Below, in pieces: positions 1 to 7,079 of a DNA stretch of 10,481 bases (position 1 is its first letter; the number at the start of each line of letters is the position of its first letter). The position numbers were made by a program, and so were the translations under genes. The stretch covers positions 1 through 10,481 of the forward strand of contig QIMA01000275.1 of assembly GCA_003233535.1 (NCBI GenBank). Reading direction: 5' to 3'. The notes beneath the pieces are model-generated. The model searched no databases. It saw only the letters and a program-made list of their open reading frames with translations, and was not told the origin of the DNA. Origin of the DNA: Rhodanobacteraceae bacterium. Its GTDB lineage: Bacteria > Pseudomonadota > Gammaproteobacteria > Xanthomonadales > SZUA-5.

Positions 1-2
1 GG

Positions 3-131
3 GGCGCGATGCTACCACTCAGGCTGCCGATCAGCCGTTTGCCACAGCAGCCAACTTGGGACTGGTCGGCCGTAGCGCTGGTCGTGTGGCTCGCAGGCCC
101 TTGCTTGAATGCCTGCACCAGAGCCCACTAA
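3..131 (+). other. possible 3' end of an upstream ORF (unsupported)
   Basis: A frame open from the window edge ends in TAA at 129-131. It reads about 42 residues, including a hydrophobic run (WSAVALVVWLAG). I recognise no family and the reading could be chance. It is recorded only because no better account of the first 130 bases exists. A second frame is also open from the edge to about 355, but it overlaps the isomerase gene and its residues look like a shadow. Confidence 0.12.
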
Positions 132-155
132 AGATGAACGAATACCGACTGACCT

Positions 156-185
156 TTGGCAATTTTTCCATTCAAGTCCCAGAAT
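156..185 (+). promoter_or_regulatory. weak sigma70-like promoter candidate upstream of the FKBP gene
   Basis: TTGGCA at 156-161 matches the -35 consensus at five of six positions. CAGAAT at 180-185 matches the -10 consensus at four of six, with an 18-bp spacer. Transcription would then start inside the palindrome at 186-202, about 70 bases before the isomerase start codon. The match is modest and unsupported by anything except position. Confidence 0.25.
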
Positions 186-202
186 GGAGAACTTTGTTCT
201 CC
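186..202. promoter_or_regulatory. perfect 17-bp palindrome GGAGAAC-TTT-GTTCTCC
   Basis: The two 7-bp arms are exact reverse complements around a TTT centre. The site sits 61 bases upstream of the isomerase start codon and just after the candidate -10 box. It could be an operator for a dimeric repressor or a hairpin in the mRNA leader. No T-run follows, so it is not an intrinsic terminator. A second inverted repeat, CCATTC (168-173) with GAATGG (182-187), shares the two G bases at 186-187, so the two stems could not both form completely. Confidence 0.35.
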
Positions 203-263
203 CGGCGCAGTCCCAGTCGGGTTCAAAACACACCTAATGCTTATCTTCGACGAGGTAATCCCT

Positions 264-959
264 ATGAAGCATCGCTCCGCGCTGGCCATTGTCGGCGGCA
301 CCTTGGCTGTACTCATGTCTGCGCAGACGCTGCAGGCGCAGGAACTCACGACTGACAAAGATCGCAACAGCTACATGATCGGCATGAACTTCGGCAACCA
401 GATGAAGAACATCGAAGAGCAAGTCGACCTCGACGTGGTAATCCGCGGTCTGCAGGACGCGTTTGGCGGCAAAGAAACCAAGCTGACCACCGAAGAGGCC
501 CAGCAGATCAGCAATGATTTTCGCGCCCAGCTGCAGGAGATTCAGCAGCAGAAAGTGGCGAAAATGGGCGAAGAAAACAGTAGCAAGGGCGCGGCCTTCC
601 TGGTCGAGAATAAGGACAAGGCTGGCGTCAAGTCGACTGAGTCGGGCATGCAGTATCAGGTGCTGCGCGAAGGCAACGGTCCCAAGCCCACTGCCAACGA
701 TCGCGTGAAGGTGCATTACCTGGGTACCTTGATCGACGGCACCCAGTTTGATTCCAGCTACGAGCGTGAGGCTCCGGCTGAGTTCCCGTTGAACGGCGTA
801 ATCAAGGGCTGGACGGAAGGTTTGCAACTGATGAGCGTCGGCAGCAAATACAAGCTGTTTATCCCGGGCGAATTGGCCTATGGTCCCGACGGTTCCGGCC
901 CGATTCCGCCGAACTCAACCCTGATCTTCGAGGTGGAGCTGCTGGAGATTCTGGACTGA
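264..959 (+). CDS. periplasmic FKBP-type peptidyl-prolyl cis-trans isomerase (FkpA/Mip-like)
   Basis: This protein catalyses cis-trans isomerisation of Xaa-Pro bonds during folding of exported proteins. It has 231 residues, as usual for the FkpA/Mip/FklB group. Residues 1-25 look like a Sec signal peptide with cleavage after LQA. Residues 27-125 form the helical FKBP_N dimerisation region, with a long Gln-rich helix near 75-100. Residues 140-231 form the FKBP domain. The FKBP12 active-site positions are all kept: Y152, F162-D163, V179-I180, W183, Y206 and F222. The frame is open further upstream, but ATG 264 has GAGG at 252-255 and begins the signal peptide directly. The gene is closed by its own terminator, so it is probably a monocistronic unit separate from the polysaccharide genes. 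fkpA would be a plausible name, but Mip/FklB paralogues are hard to separate by eye. Family assignment is firm. Confidence 0.95.
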   Translation: MKHRSALAIVGGTLAVLMSAQTLQAQELTTDKDRNSYMIGMNFGNQMKNIEEQVDLDVVIRGLQDAFGGKETKLTTEEAQQISNDFRAQLQEIQQQKVAKMGEENSSKGAAFLVENKDKAGVKSTESGMQYQVLREGNGPKPTANDRVKVHYLGTLIDGTQFDSSYEREAPAEFPLNGVIKGWTEGLQLMSVGSKYKLFIPGELAYGPDGSGPIPPNSTLIFEVELLEILD

Positions 960-984
960 GTATCGAGCTCATAAGGTCTGGAGT

Positions 985-1006
985 GGCCGCTGAGTGACGA
1001 GCGGCC
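985..1006 (+). repeat. hairpin after the FKBP gene, no T-run
   Basis: GGCCGCT (985-991) and AGCGGCC (1000-1006) pair perfectly around an 8-base loop, 26 bases after the stop codon. No T tract follows. It may protect the mRNA 3' end or act together with the terminator immediately downstream. Confidence 0.5.
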
Positions 1007-1025
1007 CGTTCTAGTACTCAATATT

Positions 1026-1062
1026 AAAGGCTTGCCCGATGTCACTTCGGGCAAGCTTTTTT
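1026..1062 (+). terminator. Rho-independent terminator of the FKBP gene
   Basis: A 10-bp perfect stem, GCTTGCCCGA (1030-1039) with TCGGGCAAGC (1047-1056), encloses a 7-base loop. Six T residues follow at 1057-1062. AAA at 1026-1028 could pair with part of the T tract, which gives a partly bidirectional structure. This is a textbook intrinsic terminator and separates the isomerase gene from what follows. Confidence 0.92.
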
Positions 1063-1191
1063 GCGTATAGCAACGATGTTCCTTTGGCAGCTAGCGTTGC
1101 CACTTCCGCCTCACGGTGGGAGCATAGACTTTGACGCGTTGCAGCACAGCTGTCGCGAGTGCATGATTTTCCACTCTTACATTGCAAAAGC

Positions 1192-1196
1192 AGGAG
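1192..1196 (+). promoter_or_regulatory. ribosome binding site AGGAG that decides the GTG start at 1205
   Basis: AGGAG lies 8 bases upstream of GTG 1205. The in-frame ATG at 1223 has no purine-rich site at a suitable distance. The GTG is therefore the better start of the small membrane protein. Confidence 0.6.
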
Positions 1197-1204
1197 CGTA
1201 GACC

Positions 1205-1438
1205 GTGTGGCGCGGCATATTCATGGATCTACTGAGTACCGTTGGGCTGTTCGTGGTCGCGTTCATGATCGGGCGGGGCTTTTGGCCGTCGAAGTATCGC
1301 TCAATGAAGCGACGCTGGGCGGACGCTAGGGCGGAAGCGAAGTACCTGCGCGCGCAGCTAGAAGATGTGCAAAAGAACACCGAGCATCATTCAGGGGAAG
1401 ATGCGTGGGAGTCTGCCGGTGATGACAGTGATCGTTGA
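1205..1438 (+). CDS. small single-pass membrane protein of unknown function
   Basis: This is a 77-residue protein starting at GTG, chosen because of the AGGAG at 1192-1196. I do not recognise a family. Residues 8-27 (LLSTVGLFVVAFMIGRGFW and neighbours) form one predicted membrane helix. Residues 30-58 are basic and then charged with helical, coiled-coil-like spacing (KRRWADARAEAKYLRAQLEDVQ). The last 20 residues are acidic and probably disordered. The basic stretch after the helix suggests, by the positive-inside rule, a cytoplasmic C-terminus. The gene stands between the isomerase terminator and the UDP-glucose dehydrogenase gene, 114 bases before the latter on the same strand, so it may be the first gene of the polysaccharide transcript. 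No convincing promoter is visible in 1063-1204. An internal ATG start at 1223 would give 71 residues. The clear ribosome binding site and coherent composition support a real gene. Confidence 0.6.
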   Translation: MWRGIFMDLLSTVGLFVVAFMIGRGFWPSKYRSMKRRWADARAEAKYLRAQLEDVQKNTEHHSGEDAWESAGDDSDR

Positions 1439-1552
1439 GACTCGCTGTGCCGGGCAGGCGGCCTGTGCGACAAGATTGGCAACGCAGTTTTTGGCTCGTT
1501 AGCGGTGCGACTCTCCGTTTCACGAAAATAGCTGTTGAGGATCTATTAGGAC

Positions 1553-2914
1553 ATGGATGTAACGATTTTCGGAACAGGCTACGTAGGCTTGGTAACCGGT
1601 GCATGCCTTGCAGACGTCGGTAATCAAGTGGTTTGTGTAGACATTGATCAGGACAAGATCGACCGGCTCAATCGCGGTGAGATTCCCATCTATGAGCCTG
1701 GGCTGGAGGATTTGGTCGAACGTAATCGGATTGCTGGGAACCTGCGCTTTACCTGTGATAGCGGGCCGGCCGTCGAGCACGGCGAGGTGATTTTTATTGC
1801 GGTCGGCACACCGCCTGATGAAGACGGCAGCGCTGATTTGCGTCATGTGCTTGCAGTAGCCAAGACGGTGGGCGCGAACCTAAAACGCTATGCTGTGGTC
1901 GTGAATAAGTCTACGGTTCCTGTGGGTACCGCCGACAACGTTCGCGCAGCCCTGAGTGCGGCGCTTACAGAGCGAGGTGTAGAACACCAATTTGACGTCG
2001 TTTCGAATCCAGAGTTTCTCAAAGAGGGCGACGCGGTCAAAGACTGCATGAAGCCCGACCGCATTGTCATCGGCACCCGTTCAGCCGTGGCGATTGAGAA
2101 GCTCAAGTCGCTGTACGCGCCGTTCAACCGCAATCATGAGCGCATGGTGTTGATGGACGAGCGCAGCGCCGAACTGACCAAATATGCAGCCAATGCGCTA
2201 TTGGCGACGAAAATCTCGTTCATGAATGAGATGTCCAATATCGCCGAACGAGTTGGCGCCGACGTCGAGTCTGTGCGATTGGGTATCGGCTCAGATCCGC
2301 GTATCGGTTACTCCTTTATCTATCCCGGAGTCGGCTATGGCGGCTCCTGTTTCCCCAAAGACGTGCAGGCTTTGCGTAAAACGGCAGCCGAACACGGCTA
2401 CGAAACGCGAATCATTGCGGCCGTAGAGGCGGTCAACCAGGCACAGAAGCACAAACTCATGGCGATGATCAGTCGGCGCTTTCCGGAAGGGCTCAAAGGC
2501 AAGACTATCGCCATCTGGGGCCTATCATTCAAACCGAATACGGACGACATGCGCGAGGCGCCTAGCCGCTACTTGATGGAAGCGCTATGGCAGGCCGGGG
2601 CAAGCGTTCAAGCCTATGATCCAGAGGCAGCCAGTGAGGCCAGACATCTGTATCCGGACCAGGCTGCACTCACGCTGGCTGATGAGCCTATGGCGGCCCT
2701 AAATGGCGCAGATGCACTGGCGGTGGTTACCGAGTGGAAAGCCTTCTGGGCACCGGACTTCGCGGCGATTTTGGCTACGCTGAAGCATCCGGTGCTGTTC
2801 GATGGGCGCAATATTTACGATCCGGCCAAGGTCGAGGCTGCCGGACTGGAGTACTGGGGGATCGGCCGCGGTCGCGGAGTCGTTTTTCCCGATCTGAGCG
2901 GGTTGCCGTCGTGA
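1553..2914 (+). CDS. ugd: UDP-glucose 6-dehydrogenase
   Basis: This enzyme oxidises UDP-glucose to UDP-glucuronate in two NAD+-dependent steps in the cytoplasm. It has 453 residues, normal for the bacterial UGD family. The N-terminal Rossmann fold opens with GTGYVG at 7-12 and VDID near 29-32. The conserved NPEFLKEG lies at 152-159 (E154), the catalytic-region lysine is K220 in NALLATK, and the thiohemiacetal-forming cysteine is C266 in GGSCFPKD (D270 also kept). The C-terminal UDP-binding domain follows, with [13 protein letters not shown] near 325-337. ATG 1553 is chosen because the first Rossmann strand starts at residue 2. GAGG at 1537-1540 is the likely, somewhat distant, ribosome binding site. 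The stop overlaps the start of the next gene, so the two enzymes are probably translationally coupled. I see no strong promoter in the 114 bases upstream. The same activity is called tuaD, rkpK or udg in other bacteria. Confidence 0.97.
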   Translation: MDVTIFGTGYVGLVTGACLADVGNQVVCVDIDQDKIDRLNRGEIPIYEPGLEDLVERNRIAGNLRFTCDSGPAVEHGEVIFIAVGTPPDEDGSADLRHVLAVAKTVGANLKRYAVVVNKSTVPVGTADNVRAALSAALTERGVEHQFDVVSNPEFLKEGDAVKDCMKPDRIVIGTRSAVAIEKLKSLYAPFNRNHERMVLMDERSAELTKYAANALLATKISFMNEMSNIAERVGADVESVRLGIGSDPRIGYSFIYPGVGYGGSCFPKDVQALRKTAAEHGYETRIIAAVEAVNQAQKHKLMAMISRRFPEGLKGKTIAIWGLSFKPNTDDMREAPSRYLMEALWQAGASVQAYDPEAASEARHLYPDQAALTLADEPMAALNGADALAVVTEWKAFWAPDFAAILATLKHPVLFDGRNIYDPAKVEAAGLEYWGIGRGRGVVFPDLSGLPS

Positions 2915-3882
2915 GGTCACTAACCGGTTTGCGCGTGTTGGTCACTGGCGGCGCCGGCTTCTTAGGTTCCCATCTGTGTGAGCGATTGATAGCGCAGGGG
3001 CATGACGTGCTCTGTGTGGATAATTTCTACACCGGCAACAAAGCCAACGTTCAGCACCTGATGGGCAATCCGCGCTTTGAACTGATGCGCCATGACGTGA
3101 CGTTTCCGCTCTATGTGGAAGTGGACCGAATCTACAACTTGGCTTGCCCAGCTTCGCCGGTGCACTACCAGTTCGATCCGGTGCAGACGACCAAGACCAG
3201 CGTGCACGGCGCGATCAACATGCTCGGTCTCGCCAAACGGGTGAAGGCGCGCATCCTGCAAGCATCGACCAGCGAGGTTTATGGCGATCCGCACGTGCAC
3301 CCGCAGACCGAAGACTACTGGGGACACGTCAACCCGATCGGCATACGGTCGTGTTACGACGAGGGTAAGCGCTGCGCGGAGACCTTGTTCTTTGATTACC
3401 ACCGTCAGCATCAGCTAGACATTAAGGTTGCGCGTATTTTCAATACCTACGGCCCGCGGATGCACCCGAACGATGGTCGTGTGGTTTCCAATTTCGTCGT
3501 GCAGGCCTTGCGCGGTGAAGATCTGACCATTTACGGTGACGGTTCACAGACTCGCTCTTTCTGCTTCGTTGATGACCTAGTGGACGGCCTAATGCGTCTG
3601 ATGGAGTCGCGTGATGGCTTCACTGGTCCGGTGAATTTGGGTAACCCAGGCGAGTTCACCATTCGTGAGTTGGCGGAGAAGGTGATCGAGATGGTTGGCG
3701 GCAGCGCCAAGCTGGTGTTTCAGCCGCTACCCTCTGACGACCCGACTCAGCGCCAGCCAGATATCTCAGTGGCCAACGCAGAACTTGGCTGGAGCCCGAA
3801 CATCAGTTTGGCGCAGGGGCTTAAGCCCACCATTGAGTATTTCGATCGATTACTGAAAGCGGCTGATACCGAACAGACGTAG
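2911..3882 (+). CDS. uxs: UDP-glucuronate decarboxylase (UDP-xylose synthase)
   Basis: This enzyme converts UDP-glucuronate to UDP-xylose with a tightly bound NAD+. It is an extended short-chain dehydrogenase of 323 residues, the usual bacterial UXS length. The NAD-binding motif is GGAGFLG at 13-19, TSEVYGDP follows at 120-127 with T120 and E122 in the catalytic positions, and the Tyr/Lys pair is Y149 and K153 in SCYDEGK. NTYGPRM and the [14 protein letters not shown] stretch are typical of the UXS subgroup rather than of dTDP-glucose dehydratases. The frame is open upstream to 2734, but GTG 2911 places the first Rossmann strand at residues 8-12 and makes a 4-base GTGA overlap with the dehydrogenase stop. 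That arrangement is typical of translational coupling. The enzyme acts directly on its neighbour's product. Subgroup assignment is strong from the motifs. A bifunctional arnA-like activity is excluded by the absence of a formyltransferase domain. Confidence 0.94.
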   Translation: MRSLTGLRVLVTGGAGFLGSHLCERLIAQGHDVLCVDNFYTGNKANVQHLMGNPRFELMRHDVTFPLYVEVDRIYNLACPASPVHYQFDPVQTTKTSVHGAINMLGLAKRVKARILQASTSEVYGDPHVHPQTEDYWGHVNPIGIRSCYDEGKRCAETLFFDYHRQHQLDIKVARIFNTYGPRMHPNDGRVVSNFVVQALRGEDLTIYGDGSQTRSFCFVDDLVDGLMRLMESRDGFTGPVNLGNPGEFTIRELAEKVIEMVGGSAKLVFQPLPSDDPTQRQPDISVANAELGWSPNISLAQGLKPTIEYFDRLLKAADTEQT

Positions 3883-3883
3883 C

Positions 3884-3889
3884 AAGGAG
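3884..3889 (+). promoter_or_regulatory. ribosome binding site AAGGAG before the export lipoprotein gene
   Basis: AAGGAG lies directly after the decarboxylase stop and 11 bases before ATG 3901. It favours 3901 over the in-frame ATGs at 3925 and 3931, although 3931 would give a more compact lipoprotein signal peptide. Confidence 0.5.
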
Positions 3890-3900
3890 TTTGCGCGATA

Positions 3901-4662
3901 ATGCTCAGTTCCACGCAATCGAGAATGCCGATGAATTTCAAGTTGCCGCTGTTGGCCACGTGGACGTTGGCGCTTGGGCTGTTGACTGGGTGTGCCAGCG
4001 ACGGATTGAAGGATGTGCGCCAGGGCACGGCGAAAATGGTCACGACTACGGACCGGCTCAGCCCGCCCGATTCCACCTCGCCTACTGGCGCTTATAGGGG
4101 CGTGTCGGATTATCGTATCGGGCCGCAGGATGTCCTAGAACTTCAGGTCTATCAGCTCGCTGAGCTCAACGGTCCAGTCCGCGTAAACTCGCAGGGGATG
4201 ATTTCGCTGCCGCTGCTGGGGCCGATGATAGCGGCCGGCAAAACCGTACCAGAGCTAGAGAAAGAAGTTACTGAAAAACTGGCGGCTGACTACCTGCAAA
4301 ATCCTCAGGTGTCGCTGTTCGTCCAAGAATTTACCAGTCAGACGGTGACCATTGAGGGCGCGGTGAACGCGCCCGGTATTTACCCGCTAAAAGGGCGAAC
4401 CAGCTTGCTTCAGGCGATCGTTATCGCCGGAGGGCTGGGTGAGTATGCTAATCCACGAGGGATCATCGTGTTCCGTACGATCAAAAGTGAGCGGATGGCC
4501 GCCGTTTTTGACATCCGCGAAATCCGCGGCGGCAATTCGGAGGATCCACTAATCTACGGAGAAGACTTGATCGTAATTGATGAGTCTGGTTCGAAATCAG
4601 CCTATCGCGACTTCTTCAAGGCGCTGCCTGTCATTGGCCTGTTCTCGCGAGTTCTGTACTGA
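3901..4662 (+). CDS. outer-membrane polysaccharide export (OPX, Wza-like) lipoprotein
   Basis: Members of this family form the periplasmic/outer-membrane conduit for capsule or exopolysaccharide. The protein has 253 residues. A lipoprotein signal peptide ends in the lipobox LLTGC with lipidated C31 (C21 if ATG 3931 is used). The residue after Cys is Ala, compatible with outer-membrane sorting. The Poly_export domain begins near residue 70 (YRIGPQDVLELQVYQ) and runs to about 145. One SLBB-type beta-grasp domain follows at about 148-195 (VTIEGAVNAPGIYPLKG). The C-terminus ends in a hydrophobic segment (FFKALPVIGLFSRVLY). E. coli Wza is about 380 residues with a longer set of SLBB repeats and a C-terminal amphipathic outer-membrane helix, so this is a short OPX form. 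The gene lies 18 bases after the decarboxylase and 51 bases before its expected partner, the Wzc-type co-polymerase. Confidence 0.93.
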   Translation: MLSSTQSRMPMNFKLPLLATWTLALGLLTGCASDGLKDVRQGTAKMVTTTDRLSPPDSTSPTGAYRGVSDYRIGPQDVLELQVYQLAELNGPVRVNSQGMISLPLLGPMIAAGKTVPELEKEVTEKLAADYLQNPQVSLFVQEFTSQTVTIEGAVNAPGIYPLKGRTSLLQAIVIAGGLGEYANPRGIIVFRTIKSERMAAVFDIREIRGGNSEDPLIYGEDLIVIDESGSKSAYRDFFKALPVIGLFSRVLY

Positions 4663-4713
4663 CCCAGCAACAACCTTGGTCGTGAATTCGGCCAGATGTC
4701 TCGGAGAGTTTAG

Positions 4714-6993
4714 ATGCGCGAAGCGGCAGCCAGCAACCAGCCCGACGACGGTACCGGCCGTCTGCCTGTGCGCGCCACTGGCCGTGGCGGCATGGTGGCC
4801 ACCGATCCGCGTCTGCAGGCGCTATCTACCCTCGTTCATGCTGGTGAGCAAGAGCCCGAGGAGCAGGGCTTTGATTTCCGGACGTACTGGAACGTTATTC
4901 ACAAGCGTCGCTGGACTGTGGTCGGTGCGTTCGCAATCATCATGCTCACCGGCATCATCGCTACTTTTCTAACGACACCGATTTATCGCGCTACCGCCGT
5001 TATACAGATTGAACGCCAATCCTTGCAGGTGGTCAATATCCCCGGCGTCGAGCCGATCGACGCACCCTACGACCGGGAATTTTACGAGACACAGTTTCAG
5101 CTGCTGACCAGCCGCACCATGGCGGAGAAGATCGCCGGCGAGCTGGATCCCAGTAATCCCGTTTTCGACGTCATGGGCGCGCCATCGCTGTGGCAGAAGG
5201 CGATGGAGTTGGTGATGGGCGAGGCGCCACCGATGGAGCCGGCGGAGGAAGCGGTGTATAAACGCCGCCGACTGGTGGGGCTGATTCGCGGCGGCTTGGA
5301 AGTCGACCCGATTCGCAATTCTCGGCTAGTTAGAATCCGCTTCTACAGCCCGGATGCACCGCTATCAGCCTCCATAGCCAACTCGATCGCAAAAGGCTTC
5401 ATGGATGCGAACATGGAGCGCAAGATCGATACCAGTTCCTATGCCAAGACCTTCCTTGAGGACCGTCTCGATCAGGTCAAATTGAAGCTACAAGACTCCG
5501 AGAAAGCGTTGGCGGAGTTCGCTACGCGCGAACGATTCGTCAACATTGGCAATCGAGAAACGCTGTTATCTAGCGAGCTGGAGGCGTTGACTTCCGCGCT
5601 GACTTCCGCAAAGACGTCGAGAATTGAAGCGCAGGCGCGACTGCTTCAGGGCAGGGGTAGCAACGCTATGTCGCACCCAGCCATGTTGCAAAACGCCGGC
5701 GTGCAGGCATTGCGAGTCACCCGCGGCAAGCTCGAATCGGAATACCAAGAGAAGCTGCTGACCTACAAGCCTGGCTTTCCGCTGATGCAGCAGATCCGCA
5801 GCCAGATCGAGCAGATCGATAAGCAGCTCGCGGCCGAAGTGCAAATGGTTCGCAACAGCCTGACTGCGAACTTTCAGGCAGCCACAGACCAAGAGGCACT
5901 GCTTCAGGAGCAAGTCGCTCTGCTCACCGATGATGTGCTGAGCATGCAGAGCCGCAGCACCGATTTCACCGTGCTCGAGCGCGAAGTAGAGACTAACAGT
6001 CAGCTATATGACGCGCTGCTGCAGCGCTACAAAGAAATAGGTATTACTTCGAATGTTGATGCGAACAATATCTCCATAGTCGATCCGGCTTTGCAACCAA
6101 GCCGTCCGTTCACACCCAATTTGAAGCGTGCGCTGATGATTTCGGCCATTTTGGGTTTGATGATAGGTATTGGCTTGGCCTTCTTGTTCGAATACCTGGA
6201 CGACACCCTCAAACGCCCGGAAGAGATCGAGAAACACTTGGGCATCAGCGTGCTGGGCGTCATTCCGAAGCTCAGCGGTGCGACTCCAGAACAGGCACAG
6301 GTGGATCCCAGGTCGGCGTTCTCTGAGGCCTACCGATCGGTTCGTACCTCGCTCCAGTTCTCCACCGAAGATGGCGTACCTAAGTGCTTGCTGGTAACGA
6401 GCCCCTCGGCTGCCGAAGGTAAGTCGACCACGGCCGTGACGCTGGCGCGCAACTTCGCCCAGTTGGGTCGGCGAGTGCTGCTGATCGACGCCGATCTGCG
6501 TAACCCATCGCTCCATCGTATGCTGGGAACGGACAATACGGTGGGTTTGAGTAACTATCTATCCGGCAAAATTAGGCCGGCTGGGTCAATCAAGGGTACC
6601 AAGACGCCTCGTTTGACTTTGATTCCCTCGGGTCCAATGCCGCCAAATCCTGCGGAACTGTTGGCGGGTCCGAAAATGCTCTCGCTGGTCAGTTTGGCTA
6701 GTGAAAAGTTTGACCAAGTGATCATCGATGGACCGCCGATCATGGGTCTGGCCGATTCGCCGATATTGTCGAATATGGCCGACGGTACGCTGATTATTGT
6801 GGAGTCCGGGATCTCGCGGATTGCGACGGCAAAGGGCGCACTAAAGCGGCTTTACGCGGCGCGCGCCCACGTTATCGGTGCGGTTATGACCAAGTACGAC
6901 GCCCGGATCGCCGGCTACGGCTACGGCGGCTATGGCGACTACTTGTACTACTCCTACGGTGGAGCCACGCCAAAAGCGTTGACCAAAAACTAG
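4714..6993 (+). CDS. Wzc-type polysaccharide co-polymerase / BY-family tyrosine autokinase
   Basis: This inner-membrane protein controls polysaccharide chain length and export through cycles of tyrosine autophosphorylation. It has 759 residues. A cytoplasmic N-terminal tail of about 65 residues precedes TM1 (67-90). The Wzz domain and a long periplasmic coiled-coil region follow, then a GNVR-type segment ending in the proline-containing PSRPFTP (462-468) and TM2 (about 472-491). The cytoplasmic kinase domain contains the oligomerisation motif ExxRxxR (E538, R541, R544), Walker A SAAEGKST with K570, Walker A' LLIDADLR with D592 and D594, and Walker B VIIDGPP with D672. The tail carries eight tyrosines at 728-748. 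Every catalytic element is intact and fused in one polypeptide, as in proteobacterial Wzc rather than in split Firmicute CapA/CapB. The start is ATG 4714, with GGAG at 4703-4706. A later in-frame ATG (4792) would shorten the tail. Confidence 0.95.
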   Translation: MREAAASNQPDDGTGRLPVRATGRGGMVATDPRLQALSTLVHAGEQEPEEQGFDFRTYWNVIHKRRWTVVGAFAIIMLTGIIATFLTTPIYRATAVIQIERQSLQVVNIPGVEPIDAPYDREFYETQFQLLTSRTMAEKIAGELDPSNPVFDVMGAPSLWQKAMELVMGEAPPMEPAEEAVYKRRRLVGLIRGGLEVDPIRNSRLVRIRFYSPDAPLSASIANSIAKGFMDANMERKIDTSSYAKTFLEDRLDQVKLKLQDSEKALAEFATRERFVNIGNRETLLSSELEALTSALTSAKTSRIEAQARLLQGRGSNAMSHPAMLQNAGVQALRVTRGKLESEYQEKLLTYKPGFPLMQQIRSQIEQIDKQLAAEVQMVRNSLTANFQAATDQEALLQEQVALLTDDVLSMQSRSTDFTVLEREVETNSQLYDALLQRYKEIGITSNVDANNISIVDPALQPSRPFTPNLKRALMISAILGLMIGIGLAFLFEYLDDTLKRPEEIEKHLGISVLGVIPKLSGATPEQAQVDPRSAFSEAYRSVRTSLQFSTEDGVPKCLLVTSPSAAEGKSTTAVTLARNFAQLGRRVLLIDADLRNPSLHRMLGTDNTVGLSNYLSGKIRPAGSIKGTKTPRLTLIPSGPMPPNPAELLAGPKMLSLVSLASEKFDQVIIDGPPIMGLADSPILSNMADGTLIIVESGISRIATAKGALKRLYAARAHVIGAVMTKYDARIAGYGYGGYGDYLYYSYGGATPKALTKN

Positions 6994-7079
6994 ACGCTGT
7001 CATTTCCACTCGGGTAGCGCAAAATTCGCGACGGACTGATCAAAGTTCTGAGCGAAACTGGAGAACAATCTACGCAACC

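Noticed and set aside
216..232. GTCGGGTTCAAAAC resembles a tRNA T-arm.
   Set aside because: The bases after the loop do not pair with GTCGG and no acceptor or anticodon stem can be found around it.
234..827. A 197-codon minus-strand frame opposite the FKBP gene.
   Set aside because: It is antisense to a gene with all active-site residues intact, and its residues show no recognisable domain.
1475..1495. TTGGCA-N-TTGG looked like a sigma54 or sigma70 promoter before ugd.
   Set aside because: The GG-to-GC spacing does not fit sigma54, and the sigma70 -10 position (TTAGCG) matches the consensus poorly.
4577..4972. A 131-codon + strand frame across the junction of the OPX and Wzc genes.
   Set aside because: It overlaps two strongly supported genes, and its Arg/Ser/Cys-rich composition is that of an out-of-frame shadow.
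6004..6516. A 170-codon minus-strand frame opposite the kinase gene.
   Set aside because: It mirrors the codon structure of the Wzc kinase domain, has no ribosome binding site and shows no domain.
7045..7066. GTTCT and AGAAC form a spaced inverted repeat, and GGAGAAC (7060-7066) matches one arm of the palindrome at 186-202.
   Set aside because: The arms are only 5 bp over a 12-base spacer, and GGAGAAC most likely serves as the Shine-Dalgarno region of the J-domain gene. A shared regulator cannot be argued from one 7-mer.
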